A DNA stretch of 64,000 nt from Tyto alba (Eukaryota > Chordata > Aves > Strigiformes > Tytonidae), in the NCBI RefSeq assembly GCF_018691265.1, contig NW_024881313.1, forward strand, positions 37,317,518-37,381,517. The letters are read 5' to 3'. Of this stretch, positions 1-13,598 are shown piece by piece (position 1 is the stretch's first letter; the number at the start of each line of letters is the position of its first letter). The notes beneath the pieces were generated by a model that saw only the letters and a list, made by a program, of their open reading frames with translations, was not told the origin of the DNA and searched no databases. The position numbers and the translations under genes were made by a program.

Positions 1-529
1 TCATGTCTGAGTATTTTACTTATTGTCCCACGTCACTGTTCTCTGGTCAGCTCTTCTTCCATCTACTCCATGCCCTTTCAATTCTTGACAACATTTTTTT
101 CACATGCAACTATGGATAGTTAATCTGAGTGAAACCTTGTATCCTTGTCCTATTCCTTTCCCAACTGGATGCTATCATGGCATCATGCTTACTGTGTGAG
201 GGTGTGTTGATCTTTAAAAATAGGGTAACCCCTTAACAAGTAATGTAACCTGGTTTTAATTACAACATTATTCTCACTCTCATTTCCACAAAACATTTTA
301 ATTTGCTGTATTATGTCTGAAAACTCATACCAGTCTAACACAGGGCTCTAAATAAAGCAGATTAAATAGTCTTCTGGAGGTGTTTATTTCTCACTGTAAA
401 ATAAAAATTGTGGCTCAACTATTTTTATAAGATATGTAAGGATTGGAGTGGAAAAGTTTTAAAAGTTTTGGGTTTTTATTTTGCTCAAATTTAGTTATGC
501 TTAAAAGTATATTTCACTTTCTGTCTGAG
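1..529. other. Intron 2 of GHRHR (part); no exon seen
   Basis: Searched for the N-terminal ectodomain exon (Cys-containing hydrophilic segment) and a signal peptide exon. Neither is present, so exons 1 and 2 and the promoter should lie upstream of the window. Confidence 0.65.
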
Positions 530-637
530 ATTGCAAGACGACTTGGGACAAATTATTGTGCTGGCCAGAGGCAGATGCTGGAGAAACTCTTGCCTTACCA
601 TGTCCAAACATCCTCTTTCACTTCATGAAGGAGCCAG
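530..637 (+). CDS. GHRHR: GHRHR exon 3 (hormone-binding ectodomain)
   Basis: Acceptor CTGAG at 525-529 and donor GTGATG at 638. It begins with two bases of a split codon, then reads [18 protein letters not shown] and continues to FHFMKEP. The Trp and Cys residues of the class B extracellular domain fold are in place. The length of 108 nt matches the family exon, and it ends in phase 1. Confidence 0.9.
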
Positions 638-3600
638 GTGATGTACTATCATGGTTATATTCCTGTTTTTGTGTTGCATGCCAGGCAAAAGCATTTCTAA
701 AAATGAGAGGTAACGAACAAACATTACAAGTTCCTGCTCTCTAGTTGGATCAGAGCATCAATGCAAATATTTCAGTAGAATCTGAAGGATCTTAGCAGTT
801 CTTCTCATATTTTAAACATTATCCATAACTGGATATAATCCCATAATCTGTGATGAGGCCCTGAGCCAAAGAACACTGAAATCAATAGAGTGATTTCCAT
901 TGAATTCCATAAGCTTTCAGATCAGCTCGTTGAGTGAGTTTTCTACAGAGCTCCTATGGGGTGCTGTCTAGGTCAGAATTTAAGCATGGGGTTTTATGAG
1001 ATTTATGCACTGATTACTGTGGAATGAAATGAAAGGCAGAGGAATGAATAATGTGATTGTTCTTTAAGACCAAGTTTGGAAATACAAAGCAGAATTTTGT
1101 CATTGAAGTAGCATATGTGTTGGGTCAAAAGCAAGACTGTGTAAACTAATGCCTTTGTGACTGCTTACTCTGTGGGTGAATATGGCTAGGAACAAACTGC
1201 AAGCCCATAAGGAGGAAATGACCTTCCAGGAAAGACCTAAGTTTGGCAGTTCCACAAGAAAAAGAAACTGCAAAGCCCAACCTCTGCCTCACCCAACACA
1301 TGCTAGTTATAAATGAGGGATAAGGAAAATCCCTTTCATCTGTGCAGATTCATTTCCTGCCCTGGGATTCTCTTATTTATCCTTCATCAGACTCATAAAT
1401 CTTTTAATGGAAATGTGCTATCCTCACAGAATAAACTGCGTATTCCTGCCTCTGATCTGCAAAAAGTAAGCCCCAAGGAAGGTGGGAGTAAGAAGGGATA
1501 CATAGAAGGGTGAGTGATGAACAAGGCAGGAGTCTGATGGAGCAGTGCTTCCCAATCTTCTTCAGTGGACCTCCGTGTCCCTGATATGGTTTCTTCCGTA
1601 CTTCTTCCCATCTCTAACTCTGTAATTTCTGTTCTCTCAATTCTTCCCATTGTCTCCAGATAAAGTAAAAAGTTTTGTATCTGACTACTTGAATGCATAC
1701 CTGGAAAATTTCATATCAACTCTGTGAGATGCTAATGGAGATTATCCTCTCCTCCTGGAATAGCCTTCAAACCAGCAATAGGTCTTCTCTTGGTTTTTAT
1801 TTTCTGTATTATCTGGTTTTAAATCAGAAAAAAATAAGTGCTTCTGTTTCAGCTGGGACAGTGAAAAGGAACTGCACAAAGAAAGGCTGGTCTAACCCAT
1901 TCCCTCCCTATCATGTTGCTTGTCCAGTAGAAGATGAGATTCCACTTGAAGAAGTAAGTTTAATTAAATAAATATATGTGAGTGTTTTGCTGACGTCATG
2001 AGATTCCTTTCTATTCCTGAAAGACCACTGTGGAAGGAAACTCAGCTGAAGCTGAAATTTCTTACCAAATATGGAATGCAATTCAAATTTTACCCTAGTC
2101 TCTTATTTCAGAGAATTACTAAGGATGTTTTATTATTCAGGTGTAATAGTATAATAAAAATAAATCCAGCTGCAAATTCCATACAATAATGCAGTTCTGT
2201 CGAACTTGCTCACAGATATAACAGAAAGAGATATATCACAAAATGTTCATAAAATATGAATTAAGACATTTCAATAATATCAGTCAGTAAGATTATTTTG
2301 TGACATCATAGCATCAGTACAGCAAACGTGCTGTTAAAATGCCACTATTCCAAACTCAGCAATACCTAAAGACAAAAATGGTTTCTGGATTCTCATCCCA
2401 CCTAGCATAATATATATAATTCAACAAGGGAAAAAAAAATAAAAAAGGTTTCAAAATATCCATCTCTGAAATGCAGATTGAAATTTGTCATACTTCTTCA
2501 GCTACATTTGCACAGTTTGTAAGATTTAGAGGTTATATGTACAAGGAAAAGGTATTACTTGATCTCCAACTAATAAGGATACAAACATATTGCATAGATG
2601 TGTTTAGCTTCCTGTAACTCCTCTTCCAGAGAAAAGCAAGCCAAAATAGTATATCACATTTTAATAGAAAATACCACAAACCTGAAAATTGTTATGGTTA
2701 CATAAAACCTTTTTTGTGATTGGGTTTTGCTGTCTTATTAGCTATTGTGGAGAAAATGAGGAATAACTCAGTGGAAAGCATCTGAAGAAATCTCCACTAT
2801 GTTAAAACTGAGAGAAGGAAGGTGGAAATCACTTTAAGTGATTAAGTGATTGTGTAGTCTAATGCTAGATCTCTACCCTTTCTCTGTACAGTCTAAACAC
2901 TGCACTTCTTTATTTATACAAGTCTGGTGAATACTGTACTTTTTTGTCCACTATAGAGAGAATGAAAAGAACATTTACACTGTAGCTGATGAAGTCCATT
3001 CAACTTGCTGGAAAGAATTTAGTTTGTATCATAATGGGGAGATTTCTCTTGTCTTCTCATTACTTCTTATACTGACTACTGTCATGCTGTTTAGTTCAAA
3101 CTTCCTTTCCATCCTCTAAGCCACAGTACCTGTTCCTCTGCATAAATAAACTCTTACACTGAAATGCAACTCTTCTCTCTTTCTTTCTTTTATTGCTTCC
3201 TTACATTTCTGGTGTAAAATCAATCTTAAATGAGTCTATGGATTTTATTTTTTTTTTTAGTAATAGCCCACATTTTACCTCAAGGTAAATTCCTCAGCTG
3301 TAGGTTTATCCACTTTAAGGATTTTATTATTTTCTGTGTTTTTCATCTCTGATTTGTAAGTGGAGGTTGCCAACTAAGGTCAGCCTAGCACAGCTTTGAT
3401 ATGTTTCTTATGGAGTGGTGCCTTCCAGACTTACTGGCTAGTTTTGTAGCCCGGAGGGACTTCTCTGAGCTCTGGCTGGACTTGTGCATAGTCAGGTGCA
3501 TGGGCAATTGTAAGCAATTCACAATTCATCCACCAGACAGAAAAAAACACTGTGCATGGTTTCAACAATATTTAACTTCAACAGTCTCAAAAAATTATTG

Positions 3601-6600
3601 TGTAAATCTAAGCTAATCACCACACGGTGGACCTATATTAGTGCTTTGGTCGAAATCAGGTGTGAGCTTGTCAAGGAAATCTCTTGGTTATCACCACTGA
3701 CTGCAATTATAATGAGGGGTGCTCTCAGAAAGGGAAATCTAGCTTCCTATGGACAAAACTAACCTGGAAGACAAATGCAGGGTGCACTTAGTGAGCTCTG
3801 ATCAATAACAAAATTTCAGCCCACTGGATTAGACTATGGCTAGACAGAAATGCACACACCATGGATGTAGAGTCCTCAGCACCAAATGTTCTGCTCTACT
3901 AAACCAGACCTAACAATCTGCAGTTGTTAAGGCAGGTGTAGTGATTGATCCTTTTTCTTGCTAACAGAAAGTGATAAGGTCTCATCTTACAATGACTTGA
4001 ATTGTCTTCTGGTGGTGCTTGTTTCCTTTCATTAACTAGAAAAGAAACAGCAGAAGAAGAAACAGGATTGTGTTAACAATTAAACAGTATAGTCCTGAGG
4101 TCATGGTCTACACTGCTCATTTTACTATAGACTCAGCTGCTCACACTTGGACAGCTAATTTCTAAGCACATAAAATAAATGAAATAAATCCTACCCAATG
4201 TTAACCTTATAATGACTTAAGTTATACTTAAGGCTCAAAACAAATATCTGCCCTTCCCCATAATGAACTGTAGCAATGCTCTTCATAGCTGCATAGATTT
4301 TAAGATTTAAAAACATTGAAATGGGACCCAAAAGACAGACCATGTTAAATTGAAGGGAAAGATTTTCAGCCTAGAACTTATTCATTCCATTTTATACTTT
4401 CATATGTGATAGCTGAAGTCACCTTATTCTCACTCAGAGATCAATTTAAATTGAAATGGAATTTGATTGACATTCTGACTGAGTAACAATTGAGTTTGGC
4501 AGCTAGGAAAAAGAGGAACAAAAAACAACCAACAACCCAATAAAAATGGAAAGAAAGAATAGACAGCAAAATTGTAAGTACTGAAACAGAGTGAAGGAAA
4601 GTGGAGAAATGTAAAAAAAAAGCTGACAGAATTCTGTATTCATCATGCAGCCATCTGTCGGCAGGATTGTCCTGCTACTGTTGTGGAGAAAACACAGTGT
4701 AGAATGCAGTGCTTATAAAAATGCATAAATTTTTACAATGCATTTTCAGAAGACTGGCTTGGTTTTTTATGGTTTTATGAATAAGCTTGAAACCATCCTG
4801 ATCAATACATGTTTCTTTAGCAGACTGGGCTGTATCCACATAGCTATGGAGTGGGTCTTCACACAAGAAATACAATGAATTATTTCAGTTGAATTTTGCT
4901 GTGGGATTAAAAGGGAGAAAAAAGGCAGTCATGGATGTGAACAGATTGGAAACACCAAACAAAGCAAAACTACCAGAATATGTAAAACAGCTGTCATTTG
5001 GCTGCAAGTTATGTGACAAATATTTATCCTTTTTTATAGCAATCCTACTTTTCTACTATAAAGATAATCTACACTGTAGGATACAGTATATCGATCACCT
5101 CACTCATTATTGCCGTGACAGTTCTTATTGCATTCAGGTATGTAAAATTATCCTCTAACCTAAATTCCTTTAACAGTTCTTAGTATCTTACACCGTATAA
5201 GCCAATATTAGACATAATAAAGTATAGATAGAAATCCAGAAGAATAAAAATAAAAATTTTGGACCATATTGGTTTAATTATATTAATTTGAGGCTAGAAA
5301 TTAAAAGTGATCAGAGAGATCCAGACATAACAAGAATCAAAACTAGGAAGTAAACTCTGTGTCTATTGGCAAAACCCACCAACTCACTTTGATCCTAAAT
5401 AACCAATAGATAAATTTGCTTGCCTTAGCTGGAATTAAGATATGTTTTTATAAACTTGCCTTTTATGGCTTCAATGAATTTTATACTAATAAGAAGAATA
5501 TACAGAAAGATCTTGATTCTGGATCAATGTTCCTATGGCACTGTATATATTACTATTGAAACATATACAATTAAAGACATGTTTTGAAAGTTAGGCTCTG
5601 ATTTTGGCTGCATTTGGTAAGATCTTTCCTACTGAACTATCCAGCTGTTAGGCATTTTCAGGTATAATTTAGAGTATCTAAAGTAAAACTAATTATTTAT
5701 TTTCTAATGTAACAGATTTGACGCTTGCTGCCATGTAGGATTTATTTTATTAATCTTTGTTTATTTCTTATATTTCTGCAAGACAAAAAAGAACAGAATT
5801 TTATTATTATGCTGTGAGAAGCAGGTTTCTCAGGGGAAAGTTTCTTGACCTTTGTTGATTCCTAGCACATGTCTGGAAGTAAACGGATATGTTTATTGAC
5901 ATCCACTCTGACCTCAGGAAAACAAACCAGCCCAAATAAGGGGAAAGAAAGAAACAATGGAAATAAAGAGTCTTAACAATAAGGAGGAAAAAGTTGTAGT
6001 TAACAATGGAGTTGGCATTTGAGTTCAGTAATAAAATTCTGTACACTGTAAGTGAGCTTTAAGATTAGGTGACCCTGAGATCACTGGATCTAGATGTAAT
6101 TCAACTTTTAATGGAAGTCTTTGTGTATTAGCTAAAATCTTCAGCTCCAAATGAAACAGAAAGTTGAAGCTATATAACCCCTCCAAAAACCTGGATTTAA
6201 TAGTCAAAAATTAATCTGAATTAACTGAGAATTTAAAGTAGATGTGCCAAATTGTTTTAAAGCTCTTATATATATTCATTTAATTCGTAAGAGTAACTTT
6301 GGTAAACTAAGGAAGAGTTTTTTAGTTCTGGGTAAACCTATCTACAAGGGGTTTAGTGCAATTTAACTCACCAATGGCATTGGATATAGAAACCTTTGCT
6401 AAGTAATGATTACCCTGTTCATTGAGAAAACTGTCTAGTTAGTCCAGCATATCTCTGCATTCTTGTTCTTGGAAGTGGTTTAGCCATAGTCAGAGTTATA
6501 CCAGTAAAGATCATTCCTCAAATGCAGGTTTCTTTTGGCCGAGAAATAATGCCAACCAAAAGCCTGGCTCAGGTATATTGAATGCAAACTAAAACTGAGA

Positions 6601-9600
6601 TTCCTGAAATTTGACAGACCAGAAACATTACCAGGGGACCACCTAACAAGGAAGGGGATCAAGGTGCAGACTGTGGGTGAATTGTTTTACATAAGGAAGA
6701 TTTCTATCTCTGCCTACCTGGAGAGACCTCAGAGGATTAAAGTGTTCTTTCTATACATGCCTAAAAATATCTGAGATGAAACAAGGGCTTATTGTATATT
6801 TTAATTACTGCCAACACAAGCCAGTTAATGACCTCAGGAGGACATCTCTTCTTTTCTTCCAGGAGGCTTCGCTGTCCCAGAAATTATATCCATGTACAGC
6901 TCTTTTTTACATTTATCTTAAAAGCTATTGCCATTTTCATTAAGGATGCTGTTCTCTTCCAAGAGGAAGACATTGATCATTGCAGCTTCTCTACAGTAAG
7001 CAGGACACTGTGTTACTTGATGTTTTTGCATACCATCTATATATGGTTTCTGTTTTCATGGCTCTTTTTTACTACTTACTTTTTTTTTCCATCTAACCTG
7101 GTAATGAAAATGATATAATTCTTTTATTCAGTATGTTTTACCTCCATGTGTACCTCATGACCTTTTACATTCTGAATGCATCATTTTGTGATCTGATTTA
7201 TGTAGTACTATAAATCAGATATAGACTTTGACATAGAAAAAAAGTAGTATCATTACACTGTGGTACTTCTATAATCTGAAGCCTAAAATTGAAGATCTTT
7301 AAGTATCTCATAACACAGCTTTTGAAATACCTTTCTTCTGGAAATGTTGGATTTCACGTTCTGATGGAAACCCTGAACTGTAAACCAGGAGACATTCAAG
7401 GTTCTAGGCAATCAACTTACTTTCGATCCAGCCACAAATATTGAGAATGTGGCAATGATTCTCAAACACAGGTTTATGGGATCCTTATTCTGCATTCCTC
7501 ATGACTGCACAAAAAATTTAAAACTGAGCACAAGCAGGAAAGTGGGTCCTTGAACATTTGTCAAAGGGCTATGGATCATTTAACTCTACTTCTATAAGAT
7601 ATACTGAAGGCACTGCATTTGTGGGAGAAATCACATGCTTGGGAGACCAAGCTGTATATCTAACATAGAGATATAAAACAAAATACAGTGAAGATTCCAA
7701 AGTATTTTGATGGTTAAAGTCTTACTATCCAAAAAACCATATTACATTTGAAGCTCTCCCTTTAAACGTGTGTAATTGTGAGATCTCATTCTTTGTAGAT
7801 CTCAGCCAGAATTACAGATGCCTAATACATCTGCAAATCAAATACATGTACCCACAAGTAATGCCTAAACTATGACTTTCCTGTTCCCTAGACTGAATGC
7901 AAGATTTCTGTTGTTTTCTGTCACTACTTCATGATGACCAATTTCATGTGGCTGCTAGTAGAGGCTCTTTACCTAAATTTTCTACTGCTCTCATCCCTTT
8001 CTCATGGAAGAAGATATTTTTGGTGGCTTGTTCTCTTTGGCTGGGGTAAGTAAGGCTTTTATATGAAATTAATAAAAAGAAAGATGTTAAACAAGGTTTT
8101 ATCCATCCCATTAAAAATACTGGGTGTGGAATCTAATTTGCCTAATTGAACTGACTAACTTGGACGTTGCTTTGATTTTATTTTTCCATCCATACTAGTG
8201 AGAAGCAACCAAATTTTTTAAAAGTACAACATTAAAGTCCCTACAAATAAGTGTAAAATGAAGAACATCTGGGAACCCACAGAAGGAGATATCCAGTCCA
8301 ATTAACCTTCTTCTACCCTCAGAAAACAGATACCTTTAAGGAGTTATCACAAATACCAAAGTTAGGTGTATGTTGTTCCTGTTCAGGTAGAATATAGTCA
8401 CACACTGTTCTTCTGAGAATGGGTCCAACTCGAATCATAGGAGGCATTCTTGTAGTCCTGATATTTCTATAGCTCATCTTTTGCATTAGGCAATTGGATG
8501 ACTGAAGGAGCTCTATCCACTAAATAACAGTGCCGGCTTGAGACATCTCAAATCCTTTTTTTGTAGTCTGACATAAATCTAATTGTTCAGACTTTTGTGG
8601 TGACTTAGAAACCAGAAATAAAGTGGCTGCCCACATAAAGTTGCTGTGTAAAAGAAAAAGACAAAGAATAACTATATGGCAGGTGAGTGCACTTGCCCAG
8701 GGGAGTTTTTGGTCAGTTCAGGGAGGTAATCCATGCATATTGCCACCAAAGGTTAAGGTAGGTCCTGACAACTGAGAAAACTGAATCACTTTTGGTCTTT
8801 TAAGGAGATTTTAAGTGCTATTTTAGGAAGGTTTAGGGTAGGTTGCATCACATTCTGTGTTTGTAAAGTGCTAATATTACTATTATTTTAAGATTTGGTA
8901 ATTGCTATTCCCCAATATTTTGTCATGTAAAAAAAAAAACATGTTTATTATATAAACCTGGGTTTTAATGTGCTGTCTGCATGCAAGTGATAACTTCAGG
9001 TGAGATCACACAGGTGAATTGTGTTCATATTAGTAAGAGGTTGCAGGTTCAGGACTCTGTGGCAAAATTATATCATGCATAAGGTAGCTTCTGTGTTCCT
9101 TTACATCTTCACAGTGATTCACGACCACCAAACAGTCAATGTCATACTTCATTTCATTTCATAATGGGTATTAAGAGATCTCTTTTTAGGTTTATACTGT
9201 GAGTTTAAAGCAATTCCTGTTAAATGAACAGGCCACAAAGGGTAATTCCAGTTCTGAAAATAAGCGATCTGTATTATAGCAGAGTTTCAGTGGACAAGAT
9301 TTGGATTAATTTATGAAACTAGACAATCATAGATTTTGTTTAACTGTCTGACAGGTTTTCCAACACTTTTCACTCTTATATGGATATTAACAAAATTCTA
9401 CTTTGAAGACACAGCGTAAGTCATTGTTTCCTACATTATTCTATATTCTTGGGTTATATATTTAATTGATTGCAGTGATTACGTACACGTCTTTTTCTAA
9501 ACTTACTGTTATTTTCTCAGATGTTGGGATATTAATCAAGGCTCTCCTTACTGGTGGCTAATCAAAGGACCTATTATAATTTCTGTTGGGGTAGGTACTT

Positions 9601-12600
9601 CCGAGATTGCCAACATTAATTAGAAGAAAAAAGATTTTTAAATTAAAATGTGGTTATTGTTTGAAATGTTGTTTGAAATAAGGAAAAGGAATGGTAAAAT
9701 TTCTGCTGTAAACTTGTCTATATCCAGTGCAAACTAAAAAGAGACATAGAACTATCACCCCCTCAAAGCAAACATCCTTCAAACAAATTAAATCTTTCAT
9801 AAAATTGTCAGTTTGGTTGAAATTAATAGCAGGTGAGTGGATAAACCTTTCTTATAATATCTGAAAACAAAATTTTAGCCTGAGAATCCAGCATCAACTG
9901 TAAATTTTAATACAAACTTTCAAGGGCAGTAAATTTCTGTTCATAGGCAATAATAATTTATTGAATAAACTTATGGACTTTAAATTATTATCATATATAA
10001 TTACTCCATATGTCATTAAACCCAAGTGGTGCTTAAGAAAACAGCTAATGGATGACCTTAACACCACCTATTAAAAACTTAATTTAATTGGAGGACAGAT
10101 GCATGCAAATAATTCATATATATGCAAACAATGTGAGTGAAGAATCTCAAGTTGAATTCTGGTCATAGTTTGCCATGTTTTGACAAAATATTACATTTCC
10201 TTCTACCACCATTACTTTTCACCTTATTAGTGCTCAACTGACATCCACATCTGAAATCAAGAGATTCAGGGGATTTTGGTGATGGTTTTTCTGACAGAAT
10301 GTACTTAAGGCATCCCTGATGGTAAAATTAGATCAGATTTTCTGGTAAAATGTGGACACTTTTAGGCAAAATTAAGCATTCAATCTCACCTAAAGAAGAG
10401 CTGGTGTGTACAGACATAAAAACGCATAGGGAGAAATTCTCTGATTGTGGAAAACTGAGTGGCTTCACAGAATTTGGTAAATCTGTGCCAAACTGTAATT
10501 GTAGAAAATTTGTTTTGTAAGTTAGGATTGATACTAGCTAGCTTTAGATCTAGTGTTCTTGAATTCTCTTTAGAGTCAACGATGAGAAATACACACCTCT
10601 GGTATGTGATTCATCTGACATTATAGATGTCTACCTTTGAAGGAGATGATTTGTCCCCAACTCCATCTAAGGCTATATTGACTATATTGTCTGGTTCTTC
10701 ATTGGCTACAAAAGGAAAACAGGATGATCAGCTCAGATGCAGGCATCTCATTGTAAATACCTATGTTTAGTCACCTGAATTCTACTAATAATTTTTAAAG
10801 ATATTAGCCAGAACTTCATGTAATATCCATCTCAAGAGATTTAAAATTATGAGATACAAAAAATAAAAATAATCACAAGCTATTGACAAAAATATCTTGC
10901 TTAACAAAGTCAAATTCTCAAGTTTTCATCTTCAACTATTTCTTTAAGAAGGATTGCAACCTATTTAGATGCTTGAGTGTTGCCAACAGGAATTATATTA
11001 ATAGTCTTACACTGGTCTCATTGAAACTGTTTAGATTACATAATAACTAAAAAAAAAAAAAAAAAATTTACAACGTTTTACATTAGAAAGTTAACCTTTT
11101 TTTTTTTCTCCCAAATATTGTGAATAGGTCAATTTTGTCCTATTTATCAACATCATCAGAATTTTGCTGAAAAAGCTAGACCCTAGACAAATCAACTTCA
11201 ATAACTCTTCTCAGTACAGGTAATATATGGAATAATAAAAAAATCCCAATTATTGTAATAATAAAAACATACATATTTTTTTCTAAACAGAGAAACATTT
11301 GTCCAGTGCCACATACAGGCTCAGTTTGTCTGGCATTAAATTTTTGATATTCCTAACCTTATCCCATTCCCAAGGAAACTAGTCAAAGGATGAGACTCAA
11401 CTCACCTAATATTGGCCATCTAACCATGATGTACTCAGATCAGATTTCTACCTTCCAGTTACAGTCAGTAAGGACACTAGGAATCTACATTAGATCTCTG
11501 ATTTAGAACAGGATAAATTTCCCTATATAGATGTCTTTTCCTGTATGTGAACTATAAAGGGAACCTGCATCTTACTTTCTCTGTATTCCGTTACAAAAAA
11601 ATGTCAAATTTTCAATGGCTCCAATGAGACAAAATATGTTCTACTCCTTTGTGTTTTCCTGAACTATAATTTCATTCAGGAAGACAGAACACCAAAATAC
11701 CGTAAGAAAAGCCATGAACATGGTCTTGCCAATAAGGCAACAAACATCAGACATCTATTGCCAACTTGTTTATCATTATGCTTTCTGCCCAGTACCATAG
11801 TCCCGAGACATATGAACTTTACGTGTAGATATTTAGATCCTCTTTTTAATTTCTGTTCATTTTTGTGGCAGATGGCATGCATTAGTCTTTACTCAAGAAA
11901 ATAATAATATCTTACTTCTCATGTCCTGTGCTAGACGTCTCTCAAGGTCAACTCTGCTTCTAATACCATTATTTGGCACACATTATATTGTCTTCAACTT
12001 TCTTCCGGAATACACCAGCCTGGGGGTTCGGCTTTACTTAGAGCTCTGCATTGGATCTTTTCAGGTAAAATGACTGCAGAGGCTTTGGTTCCTTCTTAGT
12101 AGATATTCTAATTTAATCTAGTGTCCACATAACAACTAGTATTGCACAAAAAATCATTGGATCCTAAAGCTAGTGTCTCCTCACAGAGTTCATGGTTCTT
12201 TGCTGAGTTACAATAACTAAACATGTGACCTACATCCTACCTGGCTGTAGGGTAGACTGGATATTTGCAGATTTTGCTAATACAAGGCCAAGTCTTTCAT
12301 ATGCATGGTAAATCAGGTGGTGGGTCAAAGTTGAGCATGGAAAACTTTCTTTGCTACCAGTGGCAATCCACATATCTTTCCTGACTTTGTTGAAAAGATC
12401 AAGCTGATTTGGGCTGACAAATTATCCAGGGATAATCGAAGCTGTAGGTCCATACCCCTTGTTAATTCTTTGACAAAGAATAAATTCATAGGCAAGCATA
12501 TAAACATCAGATAGTGCTTGGTGCACAAATCAGCCCCGTACAGACTGCTGCCCTGAGGAATGCTACATGCATTTCCCTCCTGGGTGAGAAAAATGTCTGG

Positions 12601-13564
12601 TGTACTTTGGATGCCCCCAGCTGCTCTGAAGTGACACACAGGGCATGGACAACTTGATCTTGGTGCCAACTACAACAGTTACTGGGGCTGCTCTGACCTG
12701 CCCTCCAGGTAGTTTTGCTACCTGAGCTGTGAGCAAGGCAACACCCAGCTGCCCTTTGCTTTCTTCCCTTGGCCTGTGCTGCACCTCATGGTCTACAAGA
12801 ATTATCTGTGGCAAACCCCACAAAGCTTCACAAAGGAGCATATATCACGTTGAATTGTTGCATGGCATCATTTGTCAGTAAGTATCTCCAAAAATCCAGA
12901 AGTTGTGCTGATTTAGTCCTCTTGAGGATTGAATCCATTGTGTCAGTCCTGTCCAATAGACCCTGCACATCTTAATCCTGACCTTCCGTACTTGGAGCTG
13001 GCCTTCATTGAGTTAATTAACAGTGTATGGGTTAAGTTAACTGAATACAAGGGTGAGGTGTTTAGCTGGTATCTGATCATATAGGTCCATTGACCTCCTA
13101 GAATTTTCTTGGGTTTATCTCAGTTCAGAATCTTAACAAAAGTATGCAATAGACCAGAATTTGATCTCATCTAATATACTGCAAAGACAAAGAAATTGAC
13201 TGGAAAGGTGTATGAACTCCATACATGGATCTCCTTATGAAGTCTATGTTCTCTTACTGATTTACACTGTGTAAAGAATTAGTTCACAGTGTGTTTGCTG
13301 TAGAATGTACCATACTTTTGTAAACATAATATGGGAAAAATTGCCATATCATCTGTTCTTGTGAATGCATATCACATTACTGATTTTGGTGAAATATTGC
13401 TAACTAGTTGATTATCTGGTTGATCATCTTTATTGGAAATACATAAAGAATATTCCAATTTATAGTAAACCTTCAACCTATAGTGATACTTAATTCACAT
13501 ACACAGTACCATTATGAAATCAGATAGTACGAATGGTTTTTTCAAACTGTGCTAACACTCAACG

Positions 13565-13598
<34 letters not shown>

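Noticed and set aside
1..529. Search for GHRHR exon 2 and signal peptide exon
   Set aside because: No reading frame with the expected Cys pattern and splice sites is present, so they should lie upstream of the window.
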